From RI-153 sp963752935 (GTDB lineage: Bacteria; Chloroflexota; Anaerolineae; Caldilineales; Caldilineaceae): a stretch of DNA of 64,000 bases. Position numbers and translations under genes: made by a program. This document shows, piece by piece, positions 14,632-23,710 of the stretch. The first letter of the stretch is position 1, and each line of letters begins with the position of its first letter. The notes beneath the pieces were generated by a model. It had not been told where the DNA came from. It made no database searches and worked only from the letters and a program-made list of their open reading frames with translations. Location: positions 1 to 64,000 of the forward strand of contig CAVWAL010000014.1 in NCBI GenBank assembly GCA_963752935.1, read 5' to 3'.

Positions 14632-15321
14632 CTATCGATCCACTGTGACCAATCCAACGCTGATTGCGTAGCGCACGAGCCCGGCAACTTCGTGGATGTC
14701 AAGGCGGTCCATCAAGTTGCTGCGATGGGTTTCCACGGTCTTGGCCGTAATGCCCAGGATCTGGGCCATCTCCTGGGTCGTGTGTCCTTCTGCGATCAAC
14801 TGTAACACTTCCCGCTGACGCGGCGTGAGACGGTCGAAGACAGAATCCGGGTCGTCATCCACGCGCCGCAGGTAGTCTGCCACCAGCTTGGACACCGTCG
14901 GACAGAGGTAGGTTTGCCCGCACGTCGTCGCCCGGATCGCCATCTCCAATTCAGCGGGAGCGACGTCTTTGAGAAGGTAGCCTGCCGCGCCCAGCCGCAG
15001 CGCGCGCAGTACGTATTCTTCATTGGCATACATAGAGAGCACGATCACGCGCACGAAGGGAAAATGCTCGCCTATCTGGGCAATTGCTTCCAGGCCGTTG
15101 AGACCGGGCATGGCGATATCCATCAACACGATATCAGGATGGTGCGCATGCACCAGGTCCAGGGCCTCGCGCCCATCGCTGGCTTCCGCGATGACAGTAA
15201 CCCCAGCGATCCCTTCCAGTAAGGTGCGGATCCCGGCCCGCACCAATCTGTGGTCGTCTGCCAACAAGAGACGCATGGACCGGATCGGAGGATCTTGATC
15301 GGTTTGTTCGTTCGTCAACAC
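14632..15321 (-). CDS. NarL/FixJ-family response regulator
   Basis: 229 residues from GTG 15321, chosen because GGAAGGA lies 5 bases upstream; a later ATG at 15276 is possible. Receiver domain: LLLADDH acidic pocket, DIVLMDIAMPGLNG with the phospho-acceptor Asp, VIVLSMYANEEYVLRA, and GYLLKDVAP with the conserved Lys. C-terminal LuxR-type HTH: LTPRQREVLQLIAEGHTTQE and ITAKTVETHRSNLMDRLDI. It overlaps no gene and begins 29 bases after the stop of the sensor kinase that must be its partner. The pair stands upstream of the ferritin and cbb3 genes in the same direction, which suggests, without proof, control of them. Confidence 0.9.
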   Translation of the reverse strand: MLTNEQTDQDPPIRSMRLLLADDHRLVRAGIRTLLEGIAGVTVIAEASDGREALDLVHAHHPDIVLMDIAMPGLNGLEAIAQIGEHFPFVRVIVLSMYANEEYVLRALRLGAAGYLLKDVAPAELEMAIRATTCGQTYLCPTVSKLVADYLRRVDDDPDSVFDRLTPRQREVLQLIAEGHTTQEMAQILGITAKTVETHRSNLMDRLDIHEVAGLVRYAISVGLVTVDR

Positions 15322-15350
15322 GCATTCCTTCCATCGCTGCGTCGGACGGT

Positions 15351-17096
15351 TTACACGGCGTCGCTGCACGCTGAGGATGACGGGGCAACCCAGGGAAAGC
15401 GTACGTAGATCTCAGTCCCGGCGCCCGGGGCTGAATCGATCGTGATCTCGCCATCGATCAGTAGGACTCGTTCTTGCATGCCGAGCAGACCCATATGCTC
15501 CTCGACACCGGCGTTTTCCATCACTGTTTTCGGGTCAAAGCCGATTCCGTCATCTTGGATTGCGATCGTCAAGCTCCCGTCGTGCTGTCGCAGCTCAACG
15601 GAGACCTGCTGTGCCTGGGCATGGCGCAGAATATTGGTCAATGCTTCTTGTACGATTCGAAAACATGTATTCTCAGATTCAAGCGGCAGCCGCACATCCG
15701 CTAGGTTCGAATAGAAGCGGGCCTTGAAATCACCGCGTTGGCTTTGGCGATCCACGTACCAGCGCAAGGTAGCCACCAGCCCAAGATCGTCCAGCAAAGA
15801 AGGTCTCAAATCCAGGGAAAGGCTGCGGACCTGCTGTAGCGCTTGTTCTGTGATCTTAATGCTATCTGCCAACTGCTGCCCAGCAGTTCCGGCTGCGAGT
15901 TGGGCAGATGCCAGGGACTGAAGATTGATCTTCACGGCGGTCAGCGTCTGACCGATCTCGTCATGTAGTTCCCGGGCGATGTGGTGGCGTTCGGCTTCCT
16001 GGATCTCCACCAGCCTGCGCGAGAGGGCCCGCAAGCGTCTGTGGTCGCTCTGAACCTGCTCGAGCAGTCGCGAATTTTGGAGAGCGACGGCCAAAAAGTC
16101 GGTAACCTGGCGCAAGACCTCAACATGTTCTTGGCTGAAAGCTGCCGGTGTGGCGGAAACGGCATTGAGGAAACCAATCAGATTCCCCTGATGGACGAGC
16201 GGCACCACCAGGTAGGAATGCATCCCTTCCGCCACCAACTGGCGATCGATAGGGGCGGGATCCACCAGTTCGCATATCTCATCGACGCGAATGAAATCTC
16301 GATCTCTTCGAAAAGATGTGACGTCGCCAAAGAAGTCAAGCGGGCGACGCATGCCCGGCCTCAGGTACATTGGGGCCTCGCCGCTGACCGCCAACCAGAC
16401 GGCTTCGTCGCTACCCAGATCGCACTGAATCAAACTGGCACGCCGGCAGTTTCCCGCCAGTTCGCGCACGTATCCCACCACGGCCCCGGCGATCTGTTGG
16501 GCAGATCGATTGGTTAGAATAGCCCGAGCGATCTTCTGTTGTACCTCCAGGTTTAGCAGGGAGCGATGCAGAACCTCTTCCATTTGCTTGCGGTCGCTCA
16601 CATCACGCACAAGGCTGACCAGCCACCGATGGTTACGAATGCGGACGGGGAAAACGCGGGCTTCAATGGTCCTGAGCACGCCGTCGGGACGCTGGATCGT
16701 GCGTTCGTACTGTTGGGTTGGAGAGGTTTGATCCGCAGTTAGCACGCGTGCTGCCACAGCCCGAAGATACGATTGCGCTTCCGGTGTGCGCTCCTCTTCT
16801 GGCAGGAGTTGAAACTGCACGTCCCAAATGGGTCGGCCTACCACCTCTGATCGTTTCCAGCCGGTAATGTGCTCCTGGCCCGGGCTCCATTCATACAGAA
16901 TACCACCTTCATCGATCAGCGTAACACCATCTGTGGAGTGGAGGAGGAACTCTCGGAACGTCCCGTCGGCTTCCCAAGGCACATCGGCGACTTGTCTGCA
17001 TTGAGCAAGGTCTTTCTGCAACTGCTCGTTCTCTCGCCGTAGCGTGGCCACCTGTTGCTGCAGCGCTGGAAGTCTCATATCTATATCGGCCGACAT
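15351..17096 (-). CDS. PAS-GAF sensor histidine kinase, NarX/HisKA_3 type
   Basis: 581 residues, soluble, without membrane helices. Order: coiled N-terminus (about 1-40, LPALQQQVATLRRENEQLQK); PAS (about 45-165, STDGVTLIDEGGILYEWSPG); GAF (about 185-345, with YLVVPLVHQGNLIGFLNAV); HisKA_3 with the phosphorylated His in HHIARELHDEIGQTLT; HATPase_c with FRIVQEALTNILRHAQA, IQDDGIGFD and MGLLGMQERV. This is the cytosolic DegS/NarX-like kinase class that pairs with NarL-type regulators, here the next gene. The PAS/GAF pair suggests sensing of a small ligand, O2 or redox state; no heme or iron-sulfur Cys set is evident. Confidence 0.9.
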   Translation of the reverse strand: MSADIDMRLPALQQQVATLRRENEQLQKDLAQCRQVADVPWEADGTFREFLLHSTDGVTLIDEGGILYEWSPGQEHITGWKRSEVVGRPIWDVQFQLLPEEERTPEAQSYLRAVAARVLTADQTSPTQQYERTIQRPDGVLRTIEARVFPVRIRNHRWLVSLVRDVSDRKQMEEVLHRSLLNLEVQQKIARAILTNRSAQQIAGAVVGYVRELAGNCRRASLIQCDLGSDEAVWLAVSGEAPMYLRPGMRRPLDFFGDVTSFRRDRDFIRVDEICELVDPAPIDRQLVAEGMHSYLVVPLVHQGNLIGFLNAVSATPAAFSQEHVEVLRQVTDFLAVALQNSRLLEQVQSDHRRLRALSRRLVEIQEAERHHIARELHDEIGQTLTAVKINLQSLASAQLAAGTAGQQLADSIKITEQALQQVRSLSLDLRPSLLDDLGLVATLRWYVDRQSQRGDFKARFYSNLADVRLPLESENTCFRIVQEALTNILRHAQAQQVSVELRQHDGSLTIAIQDDGIGFDPKTVMENAGVEEHMGLLGMQERVLLIDGEITIDSAPGAGTEIYVRFPWVAPSSSACSDAV

Positions 17097-17425
17097 TCCG
17101 TTTTTACCTCATCCATCCTCATCGGATTGATAATCTGGATCGGGCATAGCTCCATTATAGCCTTGCATGTACCCTTAATCCAGTAGCGACGCAAAATTCC
17201 CTCCAGATGTCAATTAATATGGATGATGGTGGATCGGGCGCACCTATTGGTGCAGACAGTCTTTGACTTGTACATGATGCGCTTAGCCTACGCCTCCCAC
17301 CGGTCACCCGTCCGCCACCCTGCTTTGCCACCATTCCCCATCTATGATAGCATCGCGGGCAGATGCACAGACCCATTTTCTCCAATTCTTCAACCACCAA
17401 CCAGCCATCACAAAGAGGAAATTCT
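17097..17425. promoter_or_regulatory. Divergent promoter region between kinase and catabolic island
   Basis: A 329-bp gap between divergent genes. On the minus strand a perfect TATAAT (17158-17153) lies about 57 bases before the kinase ATG, but no good -35 box is at the right distance. On the plus strand no confident box was found, although AAAGAGGAAA forms the ribosome binding site of the enolase-like gene at 17412-17421. No hairpin repeat was seen here. Confidence 0.3.
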
Positions 17426-18736
17426 ATGTCCAGTGCTGCCGCCAAAATAACAGAGGTGGAACGGATTTTGTGTTGGGTGCCTATGGTCGATCGCGTGCGC
17501 CGTGAAATGGAGCGCGCCAACATCCACACCTGGGCCGAAACCGAAGTGATTCGCGTCACCACCGATGCCGGCGTCGTGGGCTACGGTGAGACGATCCAGA
17601 ACTACACGTGGGGGCGCGTCAAGGATACCGACCGCGTGATCGGGCGTTCTCCCTTCGAGATGATGTGGGACGATAGCCTGGGCGCCGGTTTGCAGATGGC
17701 GCTGATCGACGCCGCGGGCAAGCTCGCCGGCGTGCCGGCCTACCGGCTGCTGGGGACAAAGGTGCGCGATTGGTGCCCCCTCTCGTTCTGGGATCACGAC
17801 ATGTCGCCTGCCGCCTACGAGCGCGAGGCCAAAGTCGCCGTGGATCTGGGCTACACGTCGATCAAGATCAAGACACGCCCCTGGTTCGATGTCTACGAAA
17901 CCGTCAAGCGCATCAGCGAAGCCACCCCCGAGTGGTTCCACATCGACTGCGATTGGAACGACTTTCTGCTCGATGTCTCTACAGCGGTGCCGGTGCTGCG
18001 CGAGTTGGAGCACGACTTCCCCAAGATTGCTCTGTGGGAAGGACCGATCTTTGCCCACGATGTGGCGGGCAACCGTCTGCTGCGCGAGAAACTGCGCACA
18101 CCCATCGCCCATCATTACGGGTCGATTGCGGGCAGCACGGCTATTATGAACGGCTACTGTGATGGCTTTGTGGTGGCGGGCGGCGTTTCGCGCGTCATGA
18201 CCAGCGGCATCTCAGCGGCGACCGCCAACATGCCCTTCTTCCTGCAAATGGTTGGCACAGGGCTGACTACGGCCATGTCGCTGCATCTGGGCGCCGTTCT
18301 CAGCCACGCCCAATGGCCCGGCATCAACTGCCATGAACTCTACTCGCACAATCTGCTCAAGAAACGCATCGACGTGGTGGGCGGCTTTGCACAGGTCCCC
18401 GATGCCCCGGGGCTGGGCGTCGAAGTGGACGAAGCCGCCCTGCAAACCTATCGCGTGGAGCAGGCGGATCTCTCGTTGCCCAAGCGACTGATCAAGTACA
18501 GCCGCGCCAATGGCGTCACGATTTACTTCCCCGACAACTCCTTCAGCGGCGGATCGGCGATGTGGAACTTCTTCCGCACCGCCAATCAACCACTCTACGA
18601 ACGCGGCGTCCAGACTGAGTTGATCGACGACGACGGCAGCAAGGAATTTGCCGAGCTACGCCAACGAGCAATGCAGTCGCCTTACCTGGTCAACGCCGCC
18701 ACCAAGGGCAGACGTGGCCGTAAGAAGTCTCTGTAA
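17426..18736 (+). CDS. Enolase-superfamily dehydratase/cycloisomerase (mandelate racemase-like)
   Basis: 436 residues from ATG 17426. N-terminal capping domain (about 1-120), then a TIM barrel: YTSIKIKTRPW contains the KxK pair of the second strand, HIDCDWND holds the first metal-ligand Asp, and ALWEGPI the second acidic ligand. HHYGSIAGSTAIM and DGFVVAGGVSRVM follow. Members abstract the alpha-proton of a carboxylate and eliminate water from sugar acids or isomerise lactones, with Mg2+. The third metal ligand is not obvious by eye, and the C-terminus (about 395-436) has a basic tail GRRGRKKSL that is unusual. It is followed 52 bases later by RidA and then an SDR, and so heads a catabolic operon. 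The substrate is unknown. Confidence 0.75.
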   Translation: MSSAAAKITEVERILCWVPMVDRVRREMERANIHTWAETEVIRVTTDAGVVGYGETIQNYTWGRVKDTDRVIGRSPFEMMWDDSLGAGLQMALIDAAGKLAGVPAYRLLGTKVRDWCPLSFWDHDMSPAAYEREAKVAVDLGYTSIKIKTRPWFDVYETVKRISEATPEWFHIDCDWNDFLLDVSTAVPVLRELEHDFPKIALWEGPIFAHDVAGNRLLREKLRTPIAHHYGSIAGSTAIMNGYCDGFVVAGGVSRVMTSGISAATANMPFFLQMVGTGLTTAMSLHLGAVLSHAQWPGINCHELYSHNLLKKRIDVVGGFAQVPDAPGLGVEVDEAALQTYRVEQADLSLPKRLIKYSRANGVTIYFPDNSFSGGSAMWNFFRTANQPLYERGVQTELIDDDGSKEFAELRQRAMQSPYLVNAATKGRRGRKKSL

Positions 18737-18788
18737 GTCAACATCGTCAATCATCATTTCAACCCACCCTTTTGAAAGGAACCCCATC

Positions 18789-19244
18789 GTGTCTTCTGCT
18801 GCAAAACTCAAGGAAATGGGCTACGAACTAGCCAATATTGAACTCAACGCCGGGAAACTGATGCATGCCAAACGCACCGGCAATTTGATCTACACCTCCG
18901 GCCAGGTTTCGCGCTGGGGTGATCGCCACATCAAGGGCAAGGTCGGGCGCGATGTCTCGGTGGAAGAAGGCTATGAGGCCGCCAAGCTGTGCACATTGAA
19001 CTGCTTGCAGGCTGTGCATTCGCTGGCCGGTGGGATCGACAACGTGGTGCAGGTAGTGAAGGTCTTCGGTATGGTCAATGTGGCGCCGGACTTCGACAAG
19101 ACCCCGGCTGTGATCCACGGCTGCAGCGACCTGCTCATCGAACTCTTCGGCGAGAGTGGACGCCACGCCCGCAGCGCCATCGGTCTGACGGTGCCCGACA
19201 ATTGGGCGTGCGAGATCGAGATCATCTTCGAGGTCAAGGGTTAG
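18789..19244 (+). CDS. RidA family (YjgF/YER057c/UK114) imine deaminase
   Basis: 151 residues from GTG 18789 behind GAAAGGAACC. Features: GNLIYTSGQVSRWGD strand, VEEGYEAAKLCTLNCLQAV helix, VVQVVKVFGMVNVAPDFDK strand and turn, and the C-terminal GRHARSAIGLTVPDNWACEIE, with the Arg that binds the carboxylate in RidA proteins (R-S-A-I-G). RidA hydrolyses reactive enamine or imine intermediates to keto acids and ammonia. This subtype, around 150 residues with a slightly long N-terminus, is often found with catabolic genes. Its stop is 1 base before the SDR start, so the two are coupled. Confidence 0.85.
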   Translation: MSSAAKLKEMGYELANIELNAGKLMHAKRTGNLIYTSGQVSRWGDRHIKGKVGRDVSVEEGYEAAKLCTLNCLQAVHSLAGGIDNVVQVVKVFGMVNVAPDFDKTPAVIHGCSDLLIELFGESGRHARSAIGLTVPDNWACEIEIIFEVKG

Positions 19245-19245
19245 G

Positions 19246-20031
19246 ATGGCACTCACCGGCAAAGCAGCAATTGTCACCGGCGCGGCCCACGGCATTGGCC
19301 GCGCCACGGCGCTGCGTTTGGCGCATGAAGGAGCAGGCGTCGTCGTCGCCGACATTCAGGACGATCTGGGCAACGACACCGTGCGCGAGATTGAGGCGGC
19401 GGGCGGCGTGGCCCACTTCGTCCACACGGACGTTGGCGAGCATGAGGCAATTCGCCACATGATCGAGCGCACGCTGGAGATCTTTGGTCGCCTTGACATT
19501 CTGGTCAACAACGCCTACTGGAGCAAACATGGCTCGGTGGTTGAGCTGGCGGAAGCCGACTGGGATCGGGCCATGTCGGTGATGCTCAAGGCGATCTACC
19601 TGGCGGGCAAGTACGCCTTCCCGGCCATGGAGAAGGGCGGCGGCGGCGCGATTGTCAACATGGCCTCCGTCCACGGTTCGGCGGCCTGGCCCAATAACAC
19701 CGTATACGAAACGGCCAAGGCCGGCGTCATCAACCTGACGCGGCAGATGGCGATCGACGGCGGCCCGCTGGGGATCCGTGTCAACGCCGTCAGCCCGGGG
19801 CTGATCCTGACACATGCTCACTACACTGCTTCATCGGAAGTGGCCAGGTGGACGAAGCAGATCTATCCGCTGGGGCGAGGCGGTCAACCTGAAGAGATGG
19901 CCAACGTCATCCACTTCCTGGTGTCGGACGAATCCAGCTTCGTCACAGGGCACAACCTGGTGGCGGACGGCGGTTTGAGCATTCAACTACAGGATTCGCG
20001 CAACCTGGCGCCGCCCGGTGTTTCCTGGTGA
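19246..20031 (+). CDS. SDR-family NAD(P)-dependent oxidoreductase
   Basis: 261 residues, classical SDR. Nucleotide motif VTGAAHGIGRATAL near residue 10; VADIQDD with an acidic residue after strand 2, which favours NAD over NADP; LDILVNNAY near 82 (NNAG variant); catalytic Ser in NMASVHG; and catalytic Tyr/Lys in YETAKAG. The C-terminus has FVTGHNLVADGGLS. It probably oxidises or reduces a hydroxyl on the sugar-derived substrate handled by the neighbouring dehydratase. It is the last gene of the first three-gene run; a hairpin and a strong promoter follow. Confidence 0.88.
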   Translation: MALTGKAAIVTGAAHGIGRATALRLAHEGAGVVVADIQDDLGNDTVREIEAAGGVAHFVHTDVGEHEAIRHMIERTLEIFGRLDILVNNAYWSKHGSVVELAEADWDRAMSVMLKAIYLAGKYAFPAMEKGGGGAIVNMASVHGSAAWPNNTVYETAKAGVINLTRQMAIDGGPLGIRVNAVSPGLILTHAHYTASSEVARWTKQIYPLGRGGQPEEMANVIHFLVSDESSFVTGHNLVADGGLSIQLQDSRNLAPPGVSW

Positions 20032-20081
20032 CGCCGGGTCTAATTCAGATTCGGGGCGAACTTGACCCCCAACAAAGGTAC

Positions 20082-20160
20082 GGGTTTGGGTGGGGCGGGA
20101 AACCGACGTCGCTCTGTGCGCCTCCTACCGGCAAAACTACCTGCCGCCCCACCCAAACCC
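20082..20160. repeat. Long-stem hairpin repeat after the SDR gene
   Basis: Perfect 17-bp arms 20082-20098 and 20144-20160 enclose a 45-nt loop. It begins in GGTACGGG and ends in CCCCTACGA, like the hairpins at 14375, 43596 and 59840. It may stop transcription after the SDR gene but has no T-run. Confidence 0.6.
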
Positions 20161-20212
20161 CTACGACTGACTTGCCCCCAGCTTGAAGTACACCTGGCGA
20201 CAACCCATTGTG

Positions 20213-20242
20213 TTGACATTGTAAGGTGCACGGTCCTATAAT
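20213..20242 (+). promoter_or_regulatory. Sigma-70-type promoter of the ABC transporter operon
   Basis: TTGACA (20213-20218) and TATAAT (20237-20242), both perfect, are separated by 18 bases. The predicted transcript starts near 20249, giving an 84-base leader before the GTG start at 20333. This is the best promoter seen in the window. Confidence 0.7.
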
Positions 20243-20332
20243 GCTTACATCGAACCGTTGCCTCCCCCCATGGATCCCCAGTTGGATCCCCACTTGATGT
20301 CTACTACAACCACAGAACATTAGGAGGTTTTT

Positions 20333-21787
20333 GTGAACAACAAGATGTTTACCCGTCGTGCTTTTCTGAAGCAAACGGCGTTGGTCGGTGCGGGCGCAGC
20401 TTTGGCTGCCTGCGCACCTGCTGCTGCCCCCAGCGCACCCGCTTCTGGTGGCGAGGCAGCCGCGACTGCTGCACCCGCGGCTGCGCCGGATCTACCCTTC
20501 GATGTGGCTGCCGACGCCATGAATCCGTTGGGCCTGGAAGCAGGCACACCGGTAGAAGGTGTCTTCTTTGAAGGCGGTTTTGGCCGAGGATACCTCGACA
20601 ACGCCGCCGATATCTTCCGTGCGCTGCACCCCGAGAACGAGATGAGCGTTGCCGGTATCCAGCGTGTCGGCGATCAGTTGCGCCCGCGCTTCATCGGCGG
20701 CAATCCGCCCGACGTCATCGACAACAGCGGCGCCGGCCTTCTGGATACGGCGGGGCTGGTGGCCGAAGGATCGTTGATGGATCTGGCCCCTCTCTTCGCG
20801 GCGCCGTCGCTCGACACCCCAGGCAAGACCTTCGGCGAGACCCTCTTCCCCGGCTCGCAGGATACGGGTCAGTATGATGGTACCCAATACGTCTTGCTTA
20901 TGGCCTACACCATCGCCGGTATCTGGCACAGCCAGACCTTGTTCGAGGAAAATGGCTGGGAATACCCCAAGACCTGGGATGAGATGCTGGGCTTCTGCGA
21001 CATGGTGAAGAGCACCACCGACATGGCGCCGTGGACCTACCAGGGCCGCTATCCGCAGTACATCAACTTCGGCGTTCTCTGGCCTTTGTTCTATAAGAAT
21101 GGTGGCATCCAACAGATTGTCGATATGGATAATCTTGTCGTCGATGCCTGGGCCAGTGATGCCGTGCTGACGTCGCTGCAGATGGTGCAAGAACTGTACA
21201 ACCAGGACTTCATCCTGCCCGGCACCGAAGGGCTGACCCACACCGAATCGCAGGCCGAGTGGTTGCAGGGGAATGCCGTCTTCATTCCTTGCGGCACCTG
21301 GCTCGAAAATGAGATGCGCGAGTTGACCCCAGAAGACTTCAACATGGTCATCAAGCCGGTGCCCGGTAAAACCGAGGATGTCTTTAACGCTATCGGCGCC
21401 TGGGCCGGCGAGAACTTCATTGTGCCTTCGGCTGGGGCCAACCCCGTCGGTGGCATGGAATACCTGCGCGCCTTGATGTCCAAAGAGAACGCCAAGTGGT
21501 TCGCTCAGAATGTGGGCGCGATTATGCCCGTTATCGGCGGCACCGAAGGCGTGGAACTGAGTTCCGCCGTGCAGTCTGCCACGGCTATGGCCGATGCTGC
21601 CGGTGATGCCATCTTCGATTATCAGATCGACGCCTGGTACACCTCGCTCAACGATGAGGCCCGCGATCGCACCGGCGATCTGATGACGGGTCGCATTTCA
21701 CCTGAGCAGTGGATCGAGGCCATGCAGGCCAAGGTTGAAGAAACCAAGGCCGACGACTCGATTCCGAAATACGAGCGCACATCCTAA
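20333..21787 (+). CDS. Sugar ABC transporter substrate-binding lipoprotein
   Basis: 484 residues from GTG 20333 with TAGGAGG in front. The N-terminus has twin Arg then a hydrophobic stretch and lipobox (FTRRAFLKQTALVGAGA, then LAACAP), so it is probably Tat-exported and lipid-anchored. An Ala/Pro-rich linker follows to about residue 48. The mature part has the MalE/UgpB-type family pattern: PDVIDNSGAG, YVLLMAYTIAGIWHSQTLFE, YPKTWDEMLGFCDMVK, GNAVFIPCGTWLENEM. It captures the substrate outside the membrane. A hairpin at 21812 separates it from the permease genes and may raise its share of expression. The ligand is not readable. Confidence 0.88.
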   Translation: MNNKMFTRRAFLKQTALVGAGAALAACAPAAAPSAPASGGEAAATAAPAAAPDLPFDVAADAMNPLGLEAGTPVEGVFFEGGFGRGYLDNAADIFRALHPENEMSVAGIQRVGDQLRPRFIGGNPPDVIDNSGAGLLDTAGLVAEGSLMDLAPLFAAPSLDTPGKTFGETLFPGSQDTGQYDGTQYVLLMAYTIAGIWHSQTLFEENGWEYPKTWDEMLGFCDMVKSTTDMAPWTYQGRYPQYINFGVLWPLFYKNGGIQQIVDMDNLVVDAWASDAVLTSLQMVQELYNQDFILPGTEGLTHTESQAEWLQGNAVFIPCGTWLENEMRELTPEDFNMVIKPVPGKTEDVFNAIGAWAGENFIVPSAGANPVGGMEYLRALMSKENAKWFAQNVGAIMPVIGGTEGVELSSAVQSATAMADAAGDAIFDYQIDAWYTSLNDEARDRTGDLMTGRISPEQWIEAMQAKVEETKADDSIPKYERTS

Positions 21788-21811
21788 GTTAACTCCTTGA
21801 TCCCAGTCCGG

Positions 21812-21847
21812 ATCTGGCCTGTGCATCGTATGACGCACAGGCCAGAT
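21812..21847 (+). terminator. Intra-operon hairpin between binding protein and permease genes
   Basis: 13-bp perfect stem (21812-21824 with 21835-21847), 10-nt loop, followed by a short T-rich stretch. It ends 14 bases before the permease start. Such hairpins commonly stabilise the binding-protein mRNA and reduce read-through into permease genes. Confidence 0.6.
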
Positions 21848-21861
21848 TATTTCTTGGAGGC

Positions 21862-22743
21862 ATGCAAATGTATCGAAACAAGTATCGACTGATTATCCCG
21901 TTCCTTGCGCCCTCGATTCTGATCTACTTTACCTTTGTCCTCTACCCTTATATGCGGTCCATGTACATCAGCCTCACCCAATGGCGCGGCCTGGCCAATC
22001 CGCCTGTCTTCATCGGTCTTGGAAACTTTGTCGATCTGTTTAACGACGATCACTTCTGGAACGCGCTGGGGAACAACGCCTTTTACATCATTTTCTTGCC
22101 TGTACTGACCCTAAGCCTGGCCCTCTTTTTCGCTTTTGTCCTCACGCAGGGCGTGCCGCTGTCGCGGTTCTACCGCATCACGTACTTCTTCCCGCAGGTA
22201 ATGTCGGTGGTGGCGATTGGCGTGCTGTGGAGTTTTGTCTATCACCCCACGATTGGCATCCTCACGTCGATTCTACAGATGATCGGCATCGATCGGCCCC
22301 CTGTCTGGCTGGGCAATCCAGATACAGTGCTGCCTGCCATCGGCGGCGTCACTGTCTGGCAACAGGTCGGCTTCTTCATGGTCCTCTTCATTGCGGCCAT
22401 GGAATCGATTCCCATGACCTATTACGAGGCGGCCATGCTCGACGGCGCCAGCCGCTGGAATATTTTCTGGACGATTACGCTCCCCATGATCTGGGATACG
22501 TTGCAGACCGGCCTGATCTTCATCATGATCTCGTCGACCAATATGTTCGCGATTACCCAGACCATGACCGAAGGTGGTCCGAGTCGATCATCGGAAGTGC
22601 TGTCTACCTATTTGTATACAGAAGCGTTTATCAACAGTAAATTCGGTTACGGCACGGCAGTGGCGGTGGCGCTCTTCTTCTTGACGCTCTTGATCTCTGT
22701 TGTGCTTAGCCGGCTCCTCAGCCGCGAGAGTTTGGAGTATTAA
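21862..22743 (+). CDS. Sugar ABC transporter permease, MalF/UgpA type
   Basis: 293 residues with six membrane helices, from ATG 21862 after TTGGAGGC. The EAA loop is clear: ESIPMTYYEAAMLDGASRWN then IFWTITLPMIWD, the cytosolic loop that contacts the ATPase. The first helix lies at about 9-30, the last at about 265-287. It forms half of the transmembrane channel with the next gene, whose start is 1 base after this stop. It belongs to the CUT1 group for oligosaccharides, glycerol phosphate and similar compounds. Confidence 0.9.
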   Translation: MQMYRNKYRLIIPFLAPSILIYFTFVLYPYMRSMYISLTQWRGLANPPVFIGLGNFVDLFNDDHFWNALGNNAFYIIFLPVLTLSLALFFAFVLTQGVPLSRFYRITYFFPQVMSVVAIGVLWSFVYHPTIGILTSILQMIGIDRPPVWLGNPDTVLPAIGGVTVWQQVGFFMVLFIAAMESIPMTYYEAAMLDGASRWNIFWTITLPMIWDTLQTGLIFIMISSTNMFAITQTMTEGGPSRSSEVLSTYLYTEAFINSKFGYGTAVAVALFFLTLLISVVLSRLLSRESLEY

Positions 22744-22744
22744 G

Positions 22745-23638
22745 ATGGCCAGTGAATCCATCGCGCAAACACCGATTGAAACGACTCCGGTGCGCGGCGC
22801 CAACCGAGAACGGTTTAGCATCGGCAATATTTTGCTCAATGCATTCCTTGTGATCTGGTCGATCATCGTGATCTTCCCGATGGTGTGGCTGCTCTACACC
22901 TCGTTTAAGACAGACAAAGAGATCTTCTTCAGCCCCTGGGCACTGCCTACCACGCTGATGTGGGACAATTTCCGTCGCGGCTGGGTCGATGCCAATATTG
23001 GCACCTACTTTTTGAACAGCTTTATCGTGGTGCTGCCGTCGCTGGCGTTGATCCTGATCCTCTCGGCGATGACGGCCTATGTGCTGGCGCGTTTCCCCTT
23101 CCCTACGAACCGGTTCATCTTCTACGCCTTTATGGCCGGGATGCTGTTCCCCGTCTTCCTGGCGTTGATCCCGCTCTTCTTCCTGGTGAAGGATCTGCAC
23201 ATGCTCAACACGTACCAGGGGCTGATCCTGGTCTACGTGGCCTATTCGTTGCCGTTTAGCGTCTTCTTTATGACGGGCTTCTTCCGTACTCTGCCATCAG
23301 AACTGCACGAAGCGGCCATCATCGACGGCGCCAACCAATACCAGGTCTTCTTCCGGATCATGCTGCCCCTGGCCCAGGCCGGCCTGATCAGCATCGGCAT
23401 CTTCAACTTTCTGGGCATGTGGAACCAATACCTGCTGCCCGTAGTCTTGATGACCGACCCCACCAAATACGTGCTCACCCAGGGTCTGGCCTACATGCTG
23501 CATCAGCAGTATTACCAGAACGACTGGAGCGCGCTCTTTGCCGCCGTGACGATGATCATGATCCCCACGCTGCTGGTTTATGTGATCTTCCAGAATCAGA
23601 TTCAGAAGGGGATTACGGTGGGGGCGCTTAAGGGATAG
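22745..23638 (+). CDS. Sugar ABC transporter permease, MalG/UgpE type
   Basis: 297 residues from ATG 22745, directly after the MalF-like stop. A polar N-terminus of about 30 residues is followed by six helices. The EAA loop reads LPSELHEAAIIDGANQYQVF then FRIMLPLAQAG. The C-terminus QNQIQKGITVGALKG is the conserved CUT1 MalG ending. It is the partner of the preceding permease. No ATP-binding gene follows, so the system must use a shared MsmK/UgpC-type ATPase encoded elsewhere. A hairpin terminator lies 5 bases after the stop. Confidence 0.9.
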   Translation: MASESIAQTPIETTPVRGANRERFSIGNILLNAFLVIWSIIVIFPMVWLLYTSFKTDKEIFFSPWALPTTLMWDNFRRGWVDANIGTYFLNSFIVVLPSLALILILSAMTAYVLARFPFPTNRFIFYAFMAGMLFPVFLALIPLFFLVKDLHMLNTYQGLILVYVAYSLPFSVFFMTGFFRTLPSELHEAAIIDGANQYQVFFRIMLPLAQAGLISIGIFNFLGMWNQYLLPVVLMTDPTKYVLTQGLAYMLHQQYYQNDWSALFAAVTMIMIPTLLVYVIFQNQIQKGITVGALKG

Positions 23639-23643
23639 TGAAC

Positions 23644-23699
23644 GATGCGATTGCCGATTGATGATCGACCTTTGTTGACCATCAATCGACAATCGCATC
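23644..23699. terminator. Bidirectional hairpin between convergent genes
   Basis: 20-bp arms 23644-23663 and 23680-23699 with one mismatch and a 16-nt loop. It sits between the stops of the MalG-like gene and the convergent creatininase-family gene. Confidence 0.65.
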
Positions 23700-23710
23700 C
23701 ATAAAGCCAA

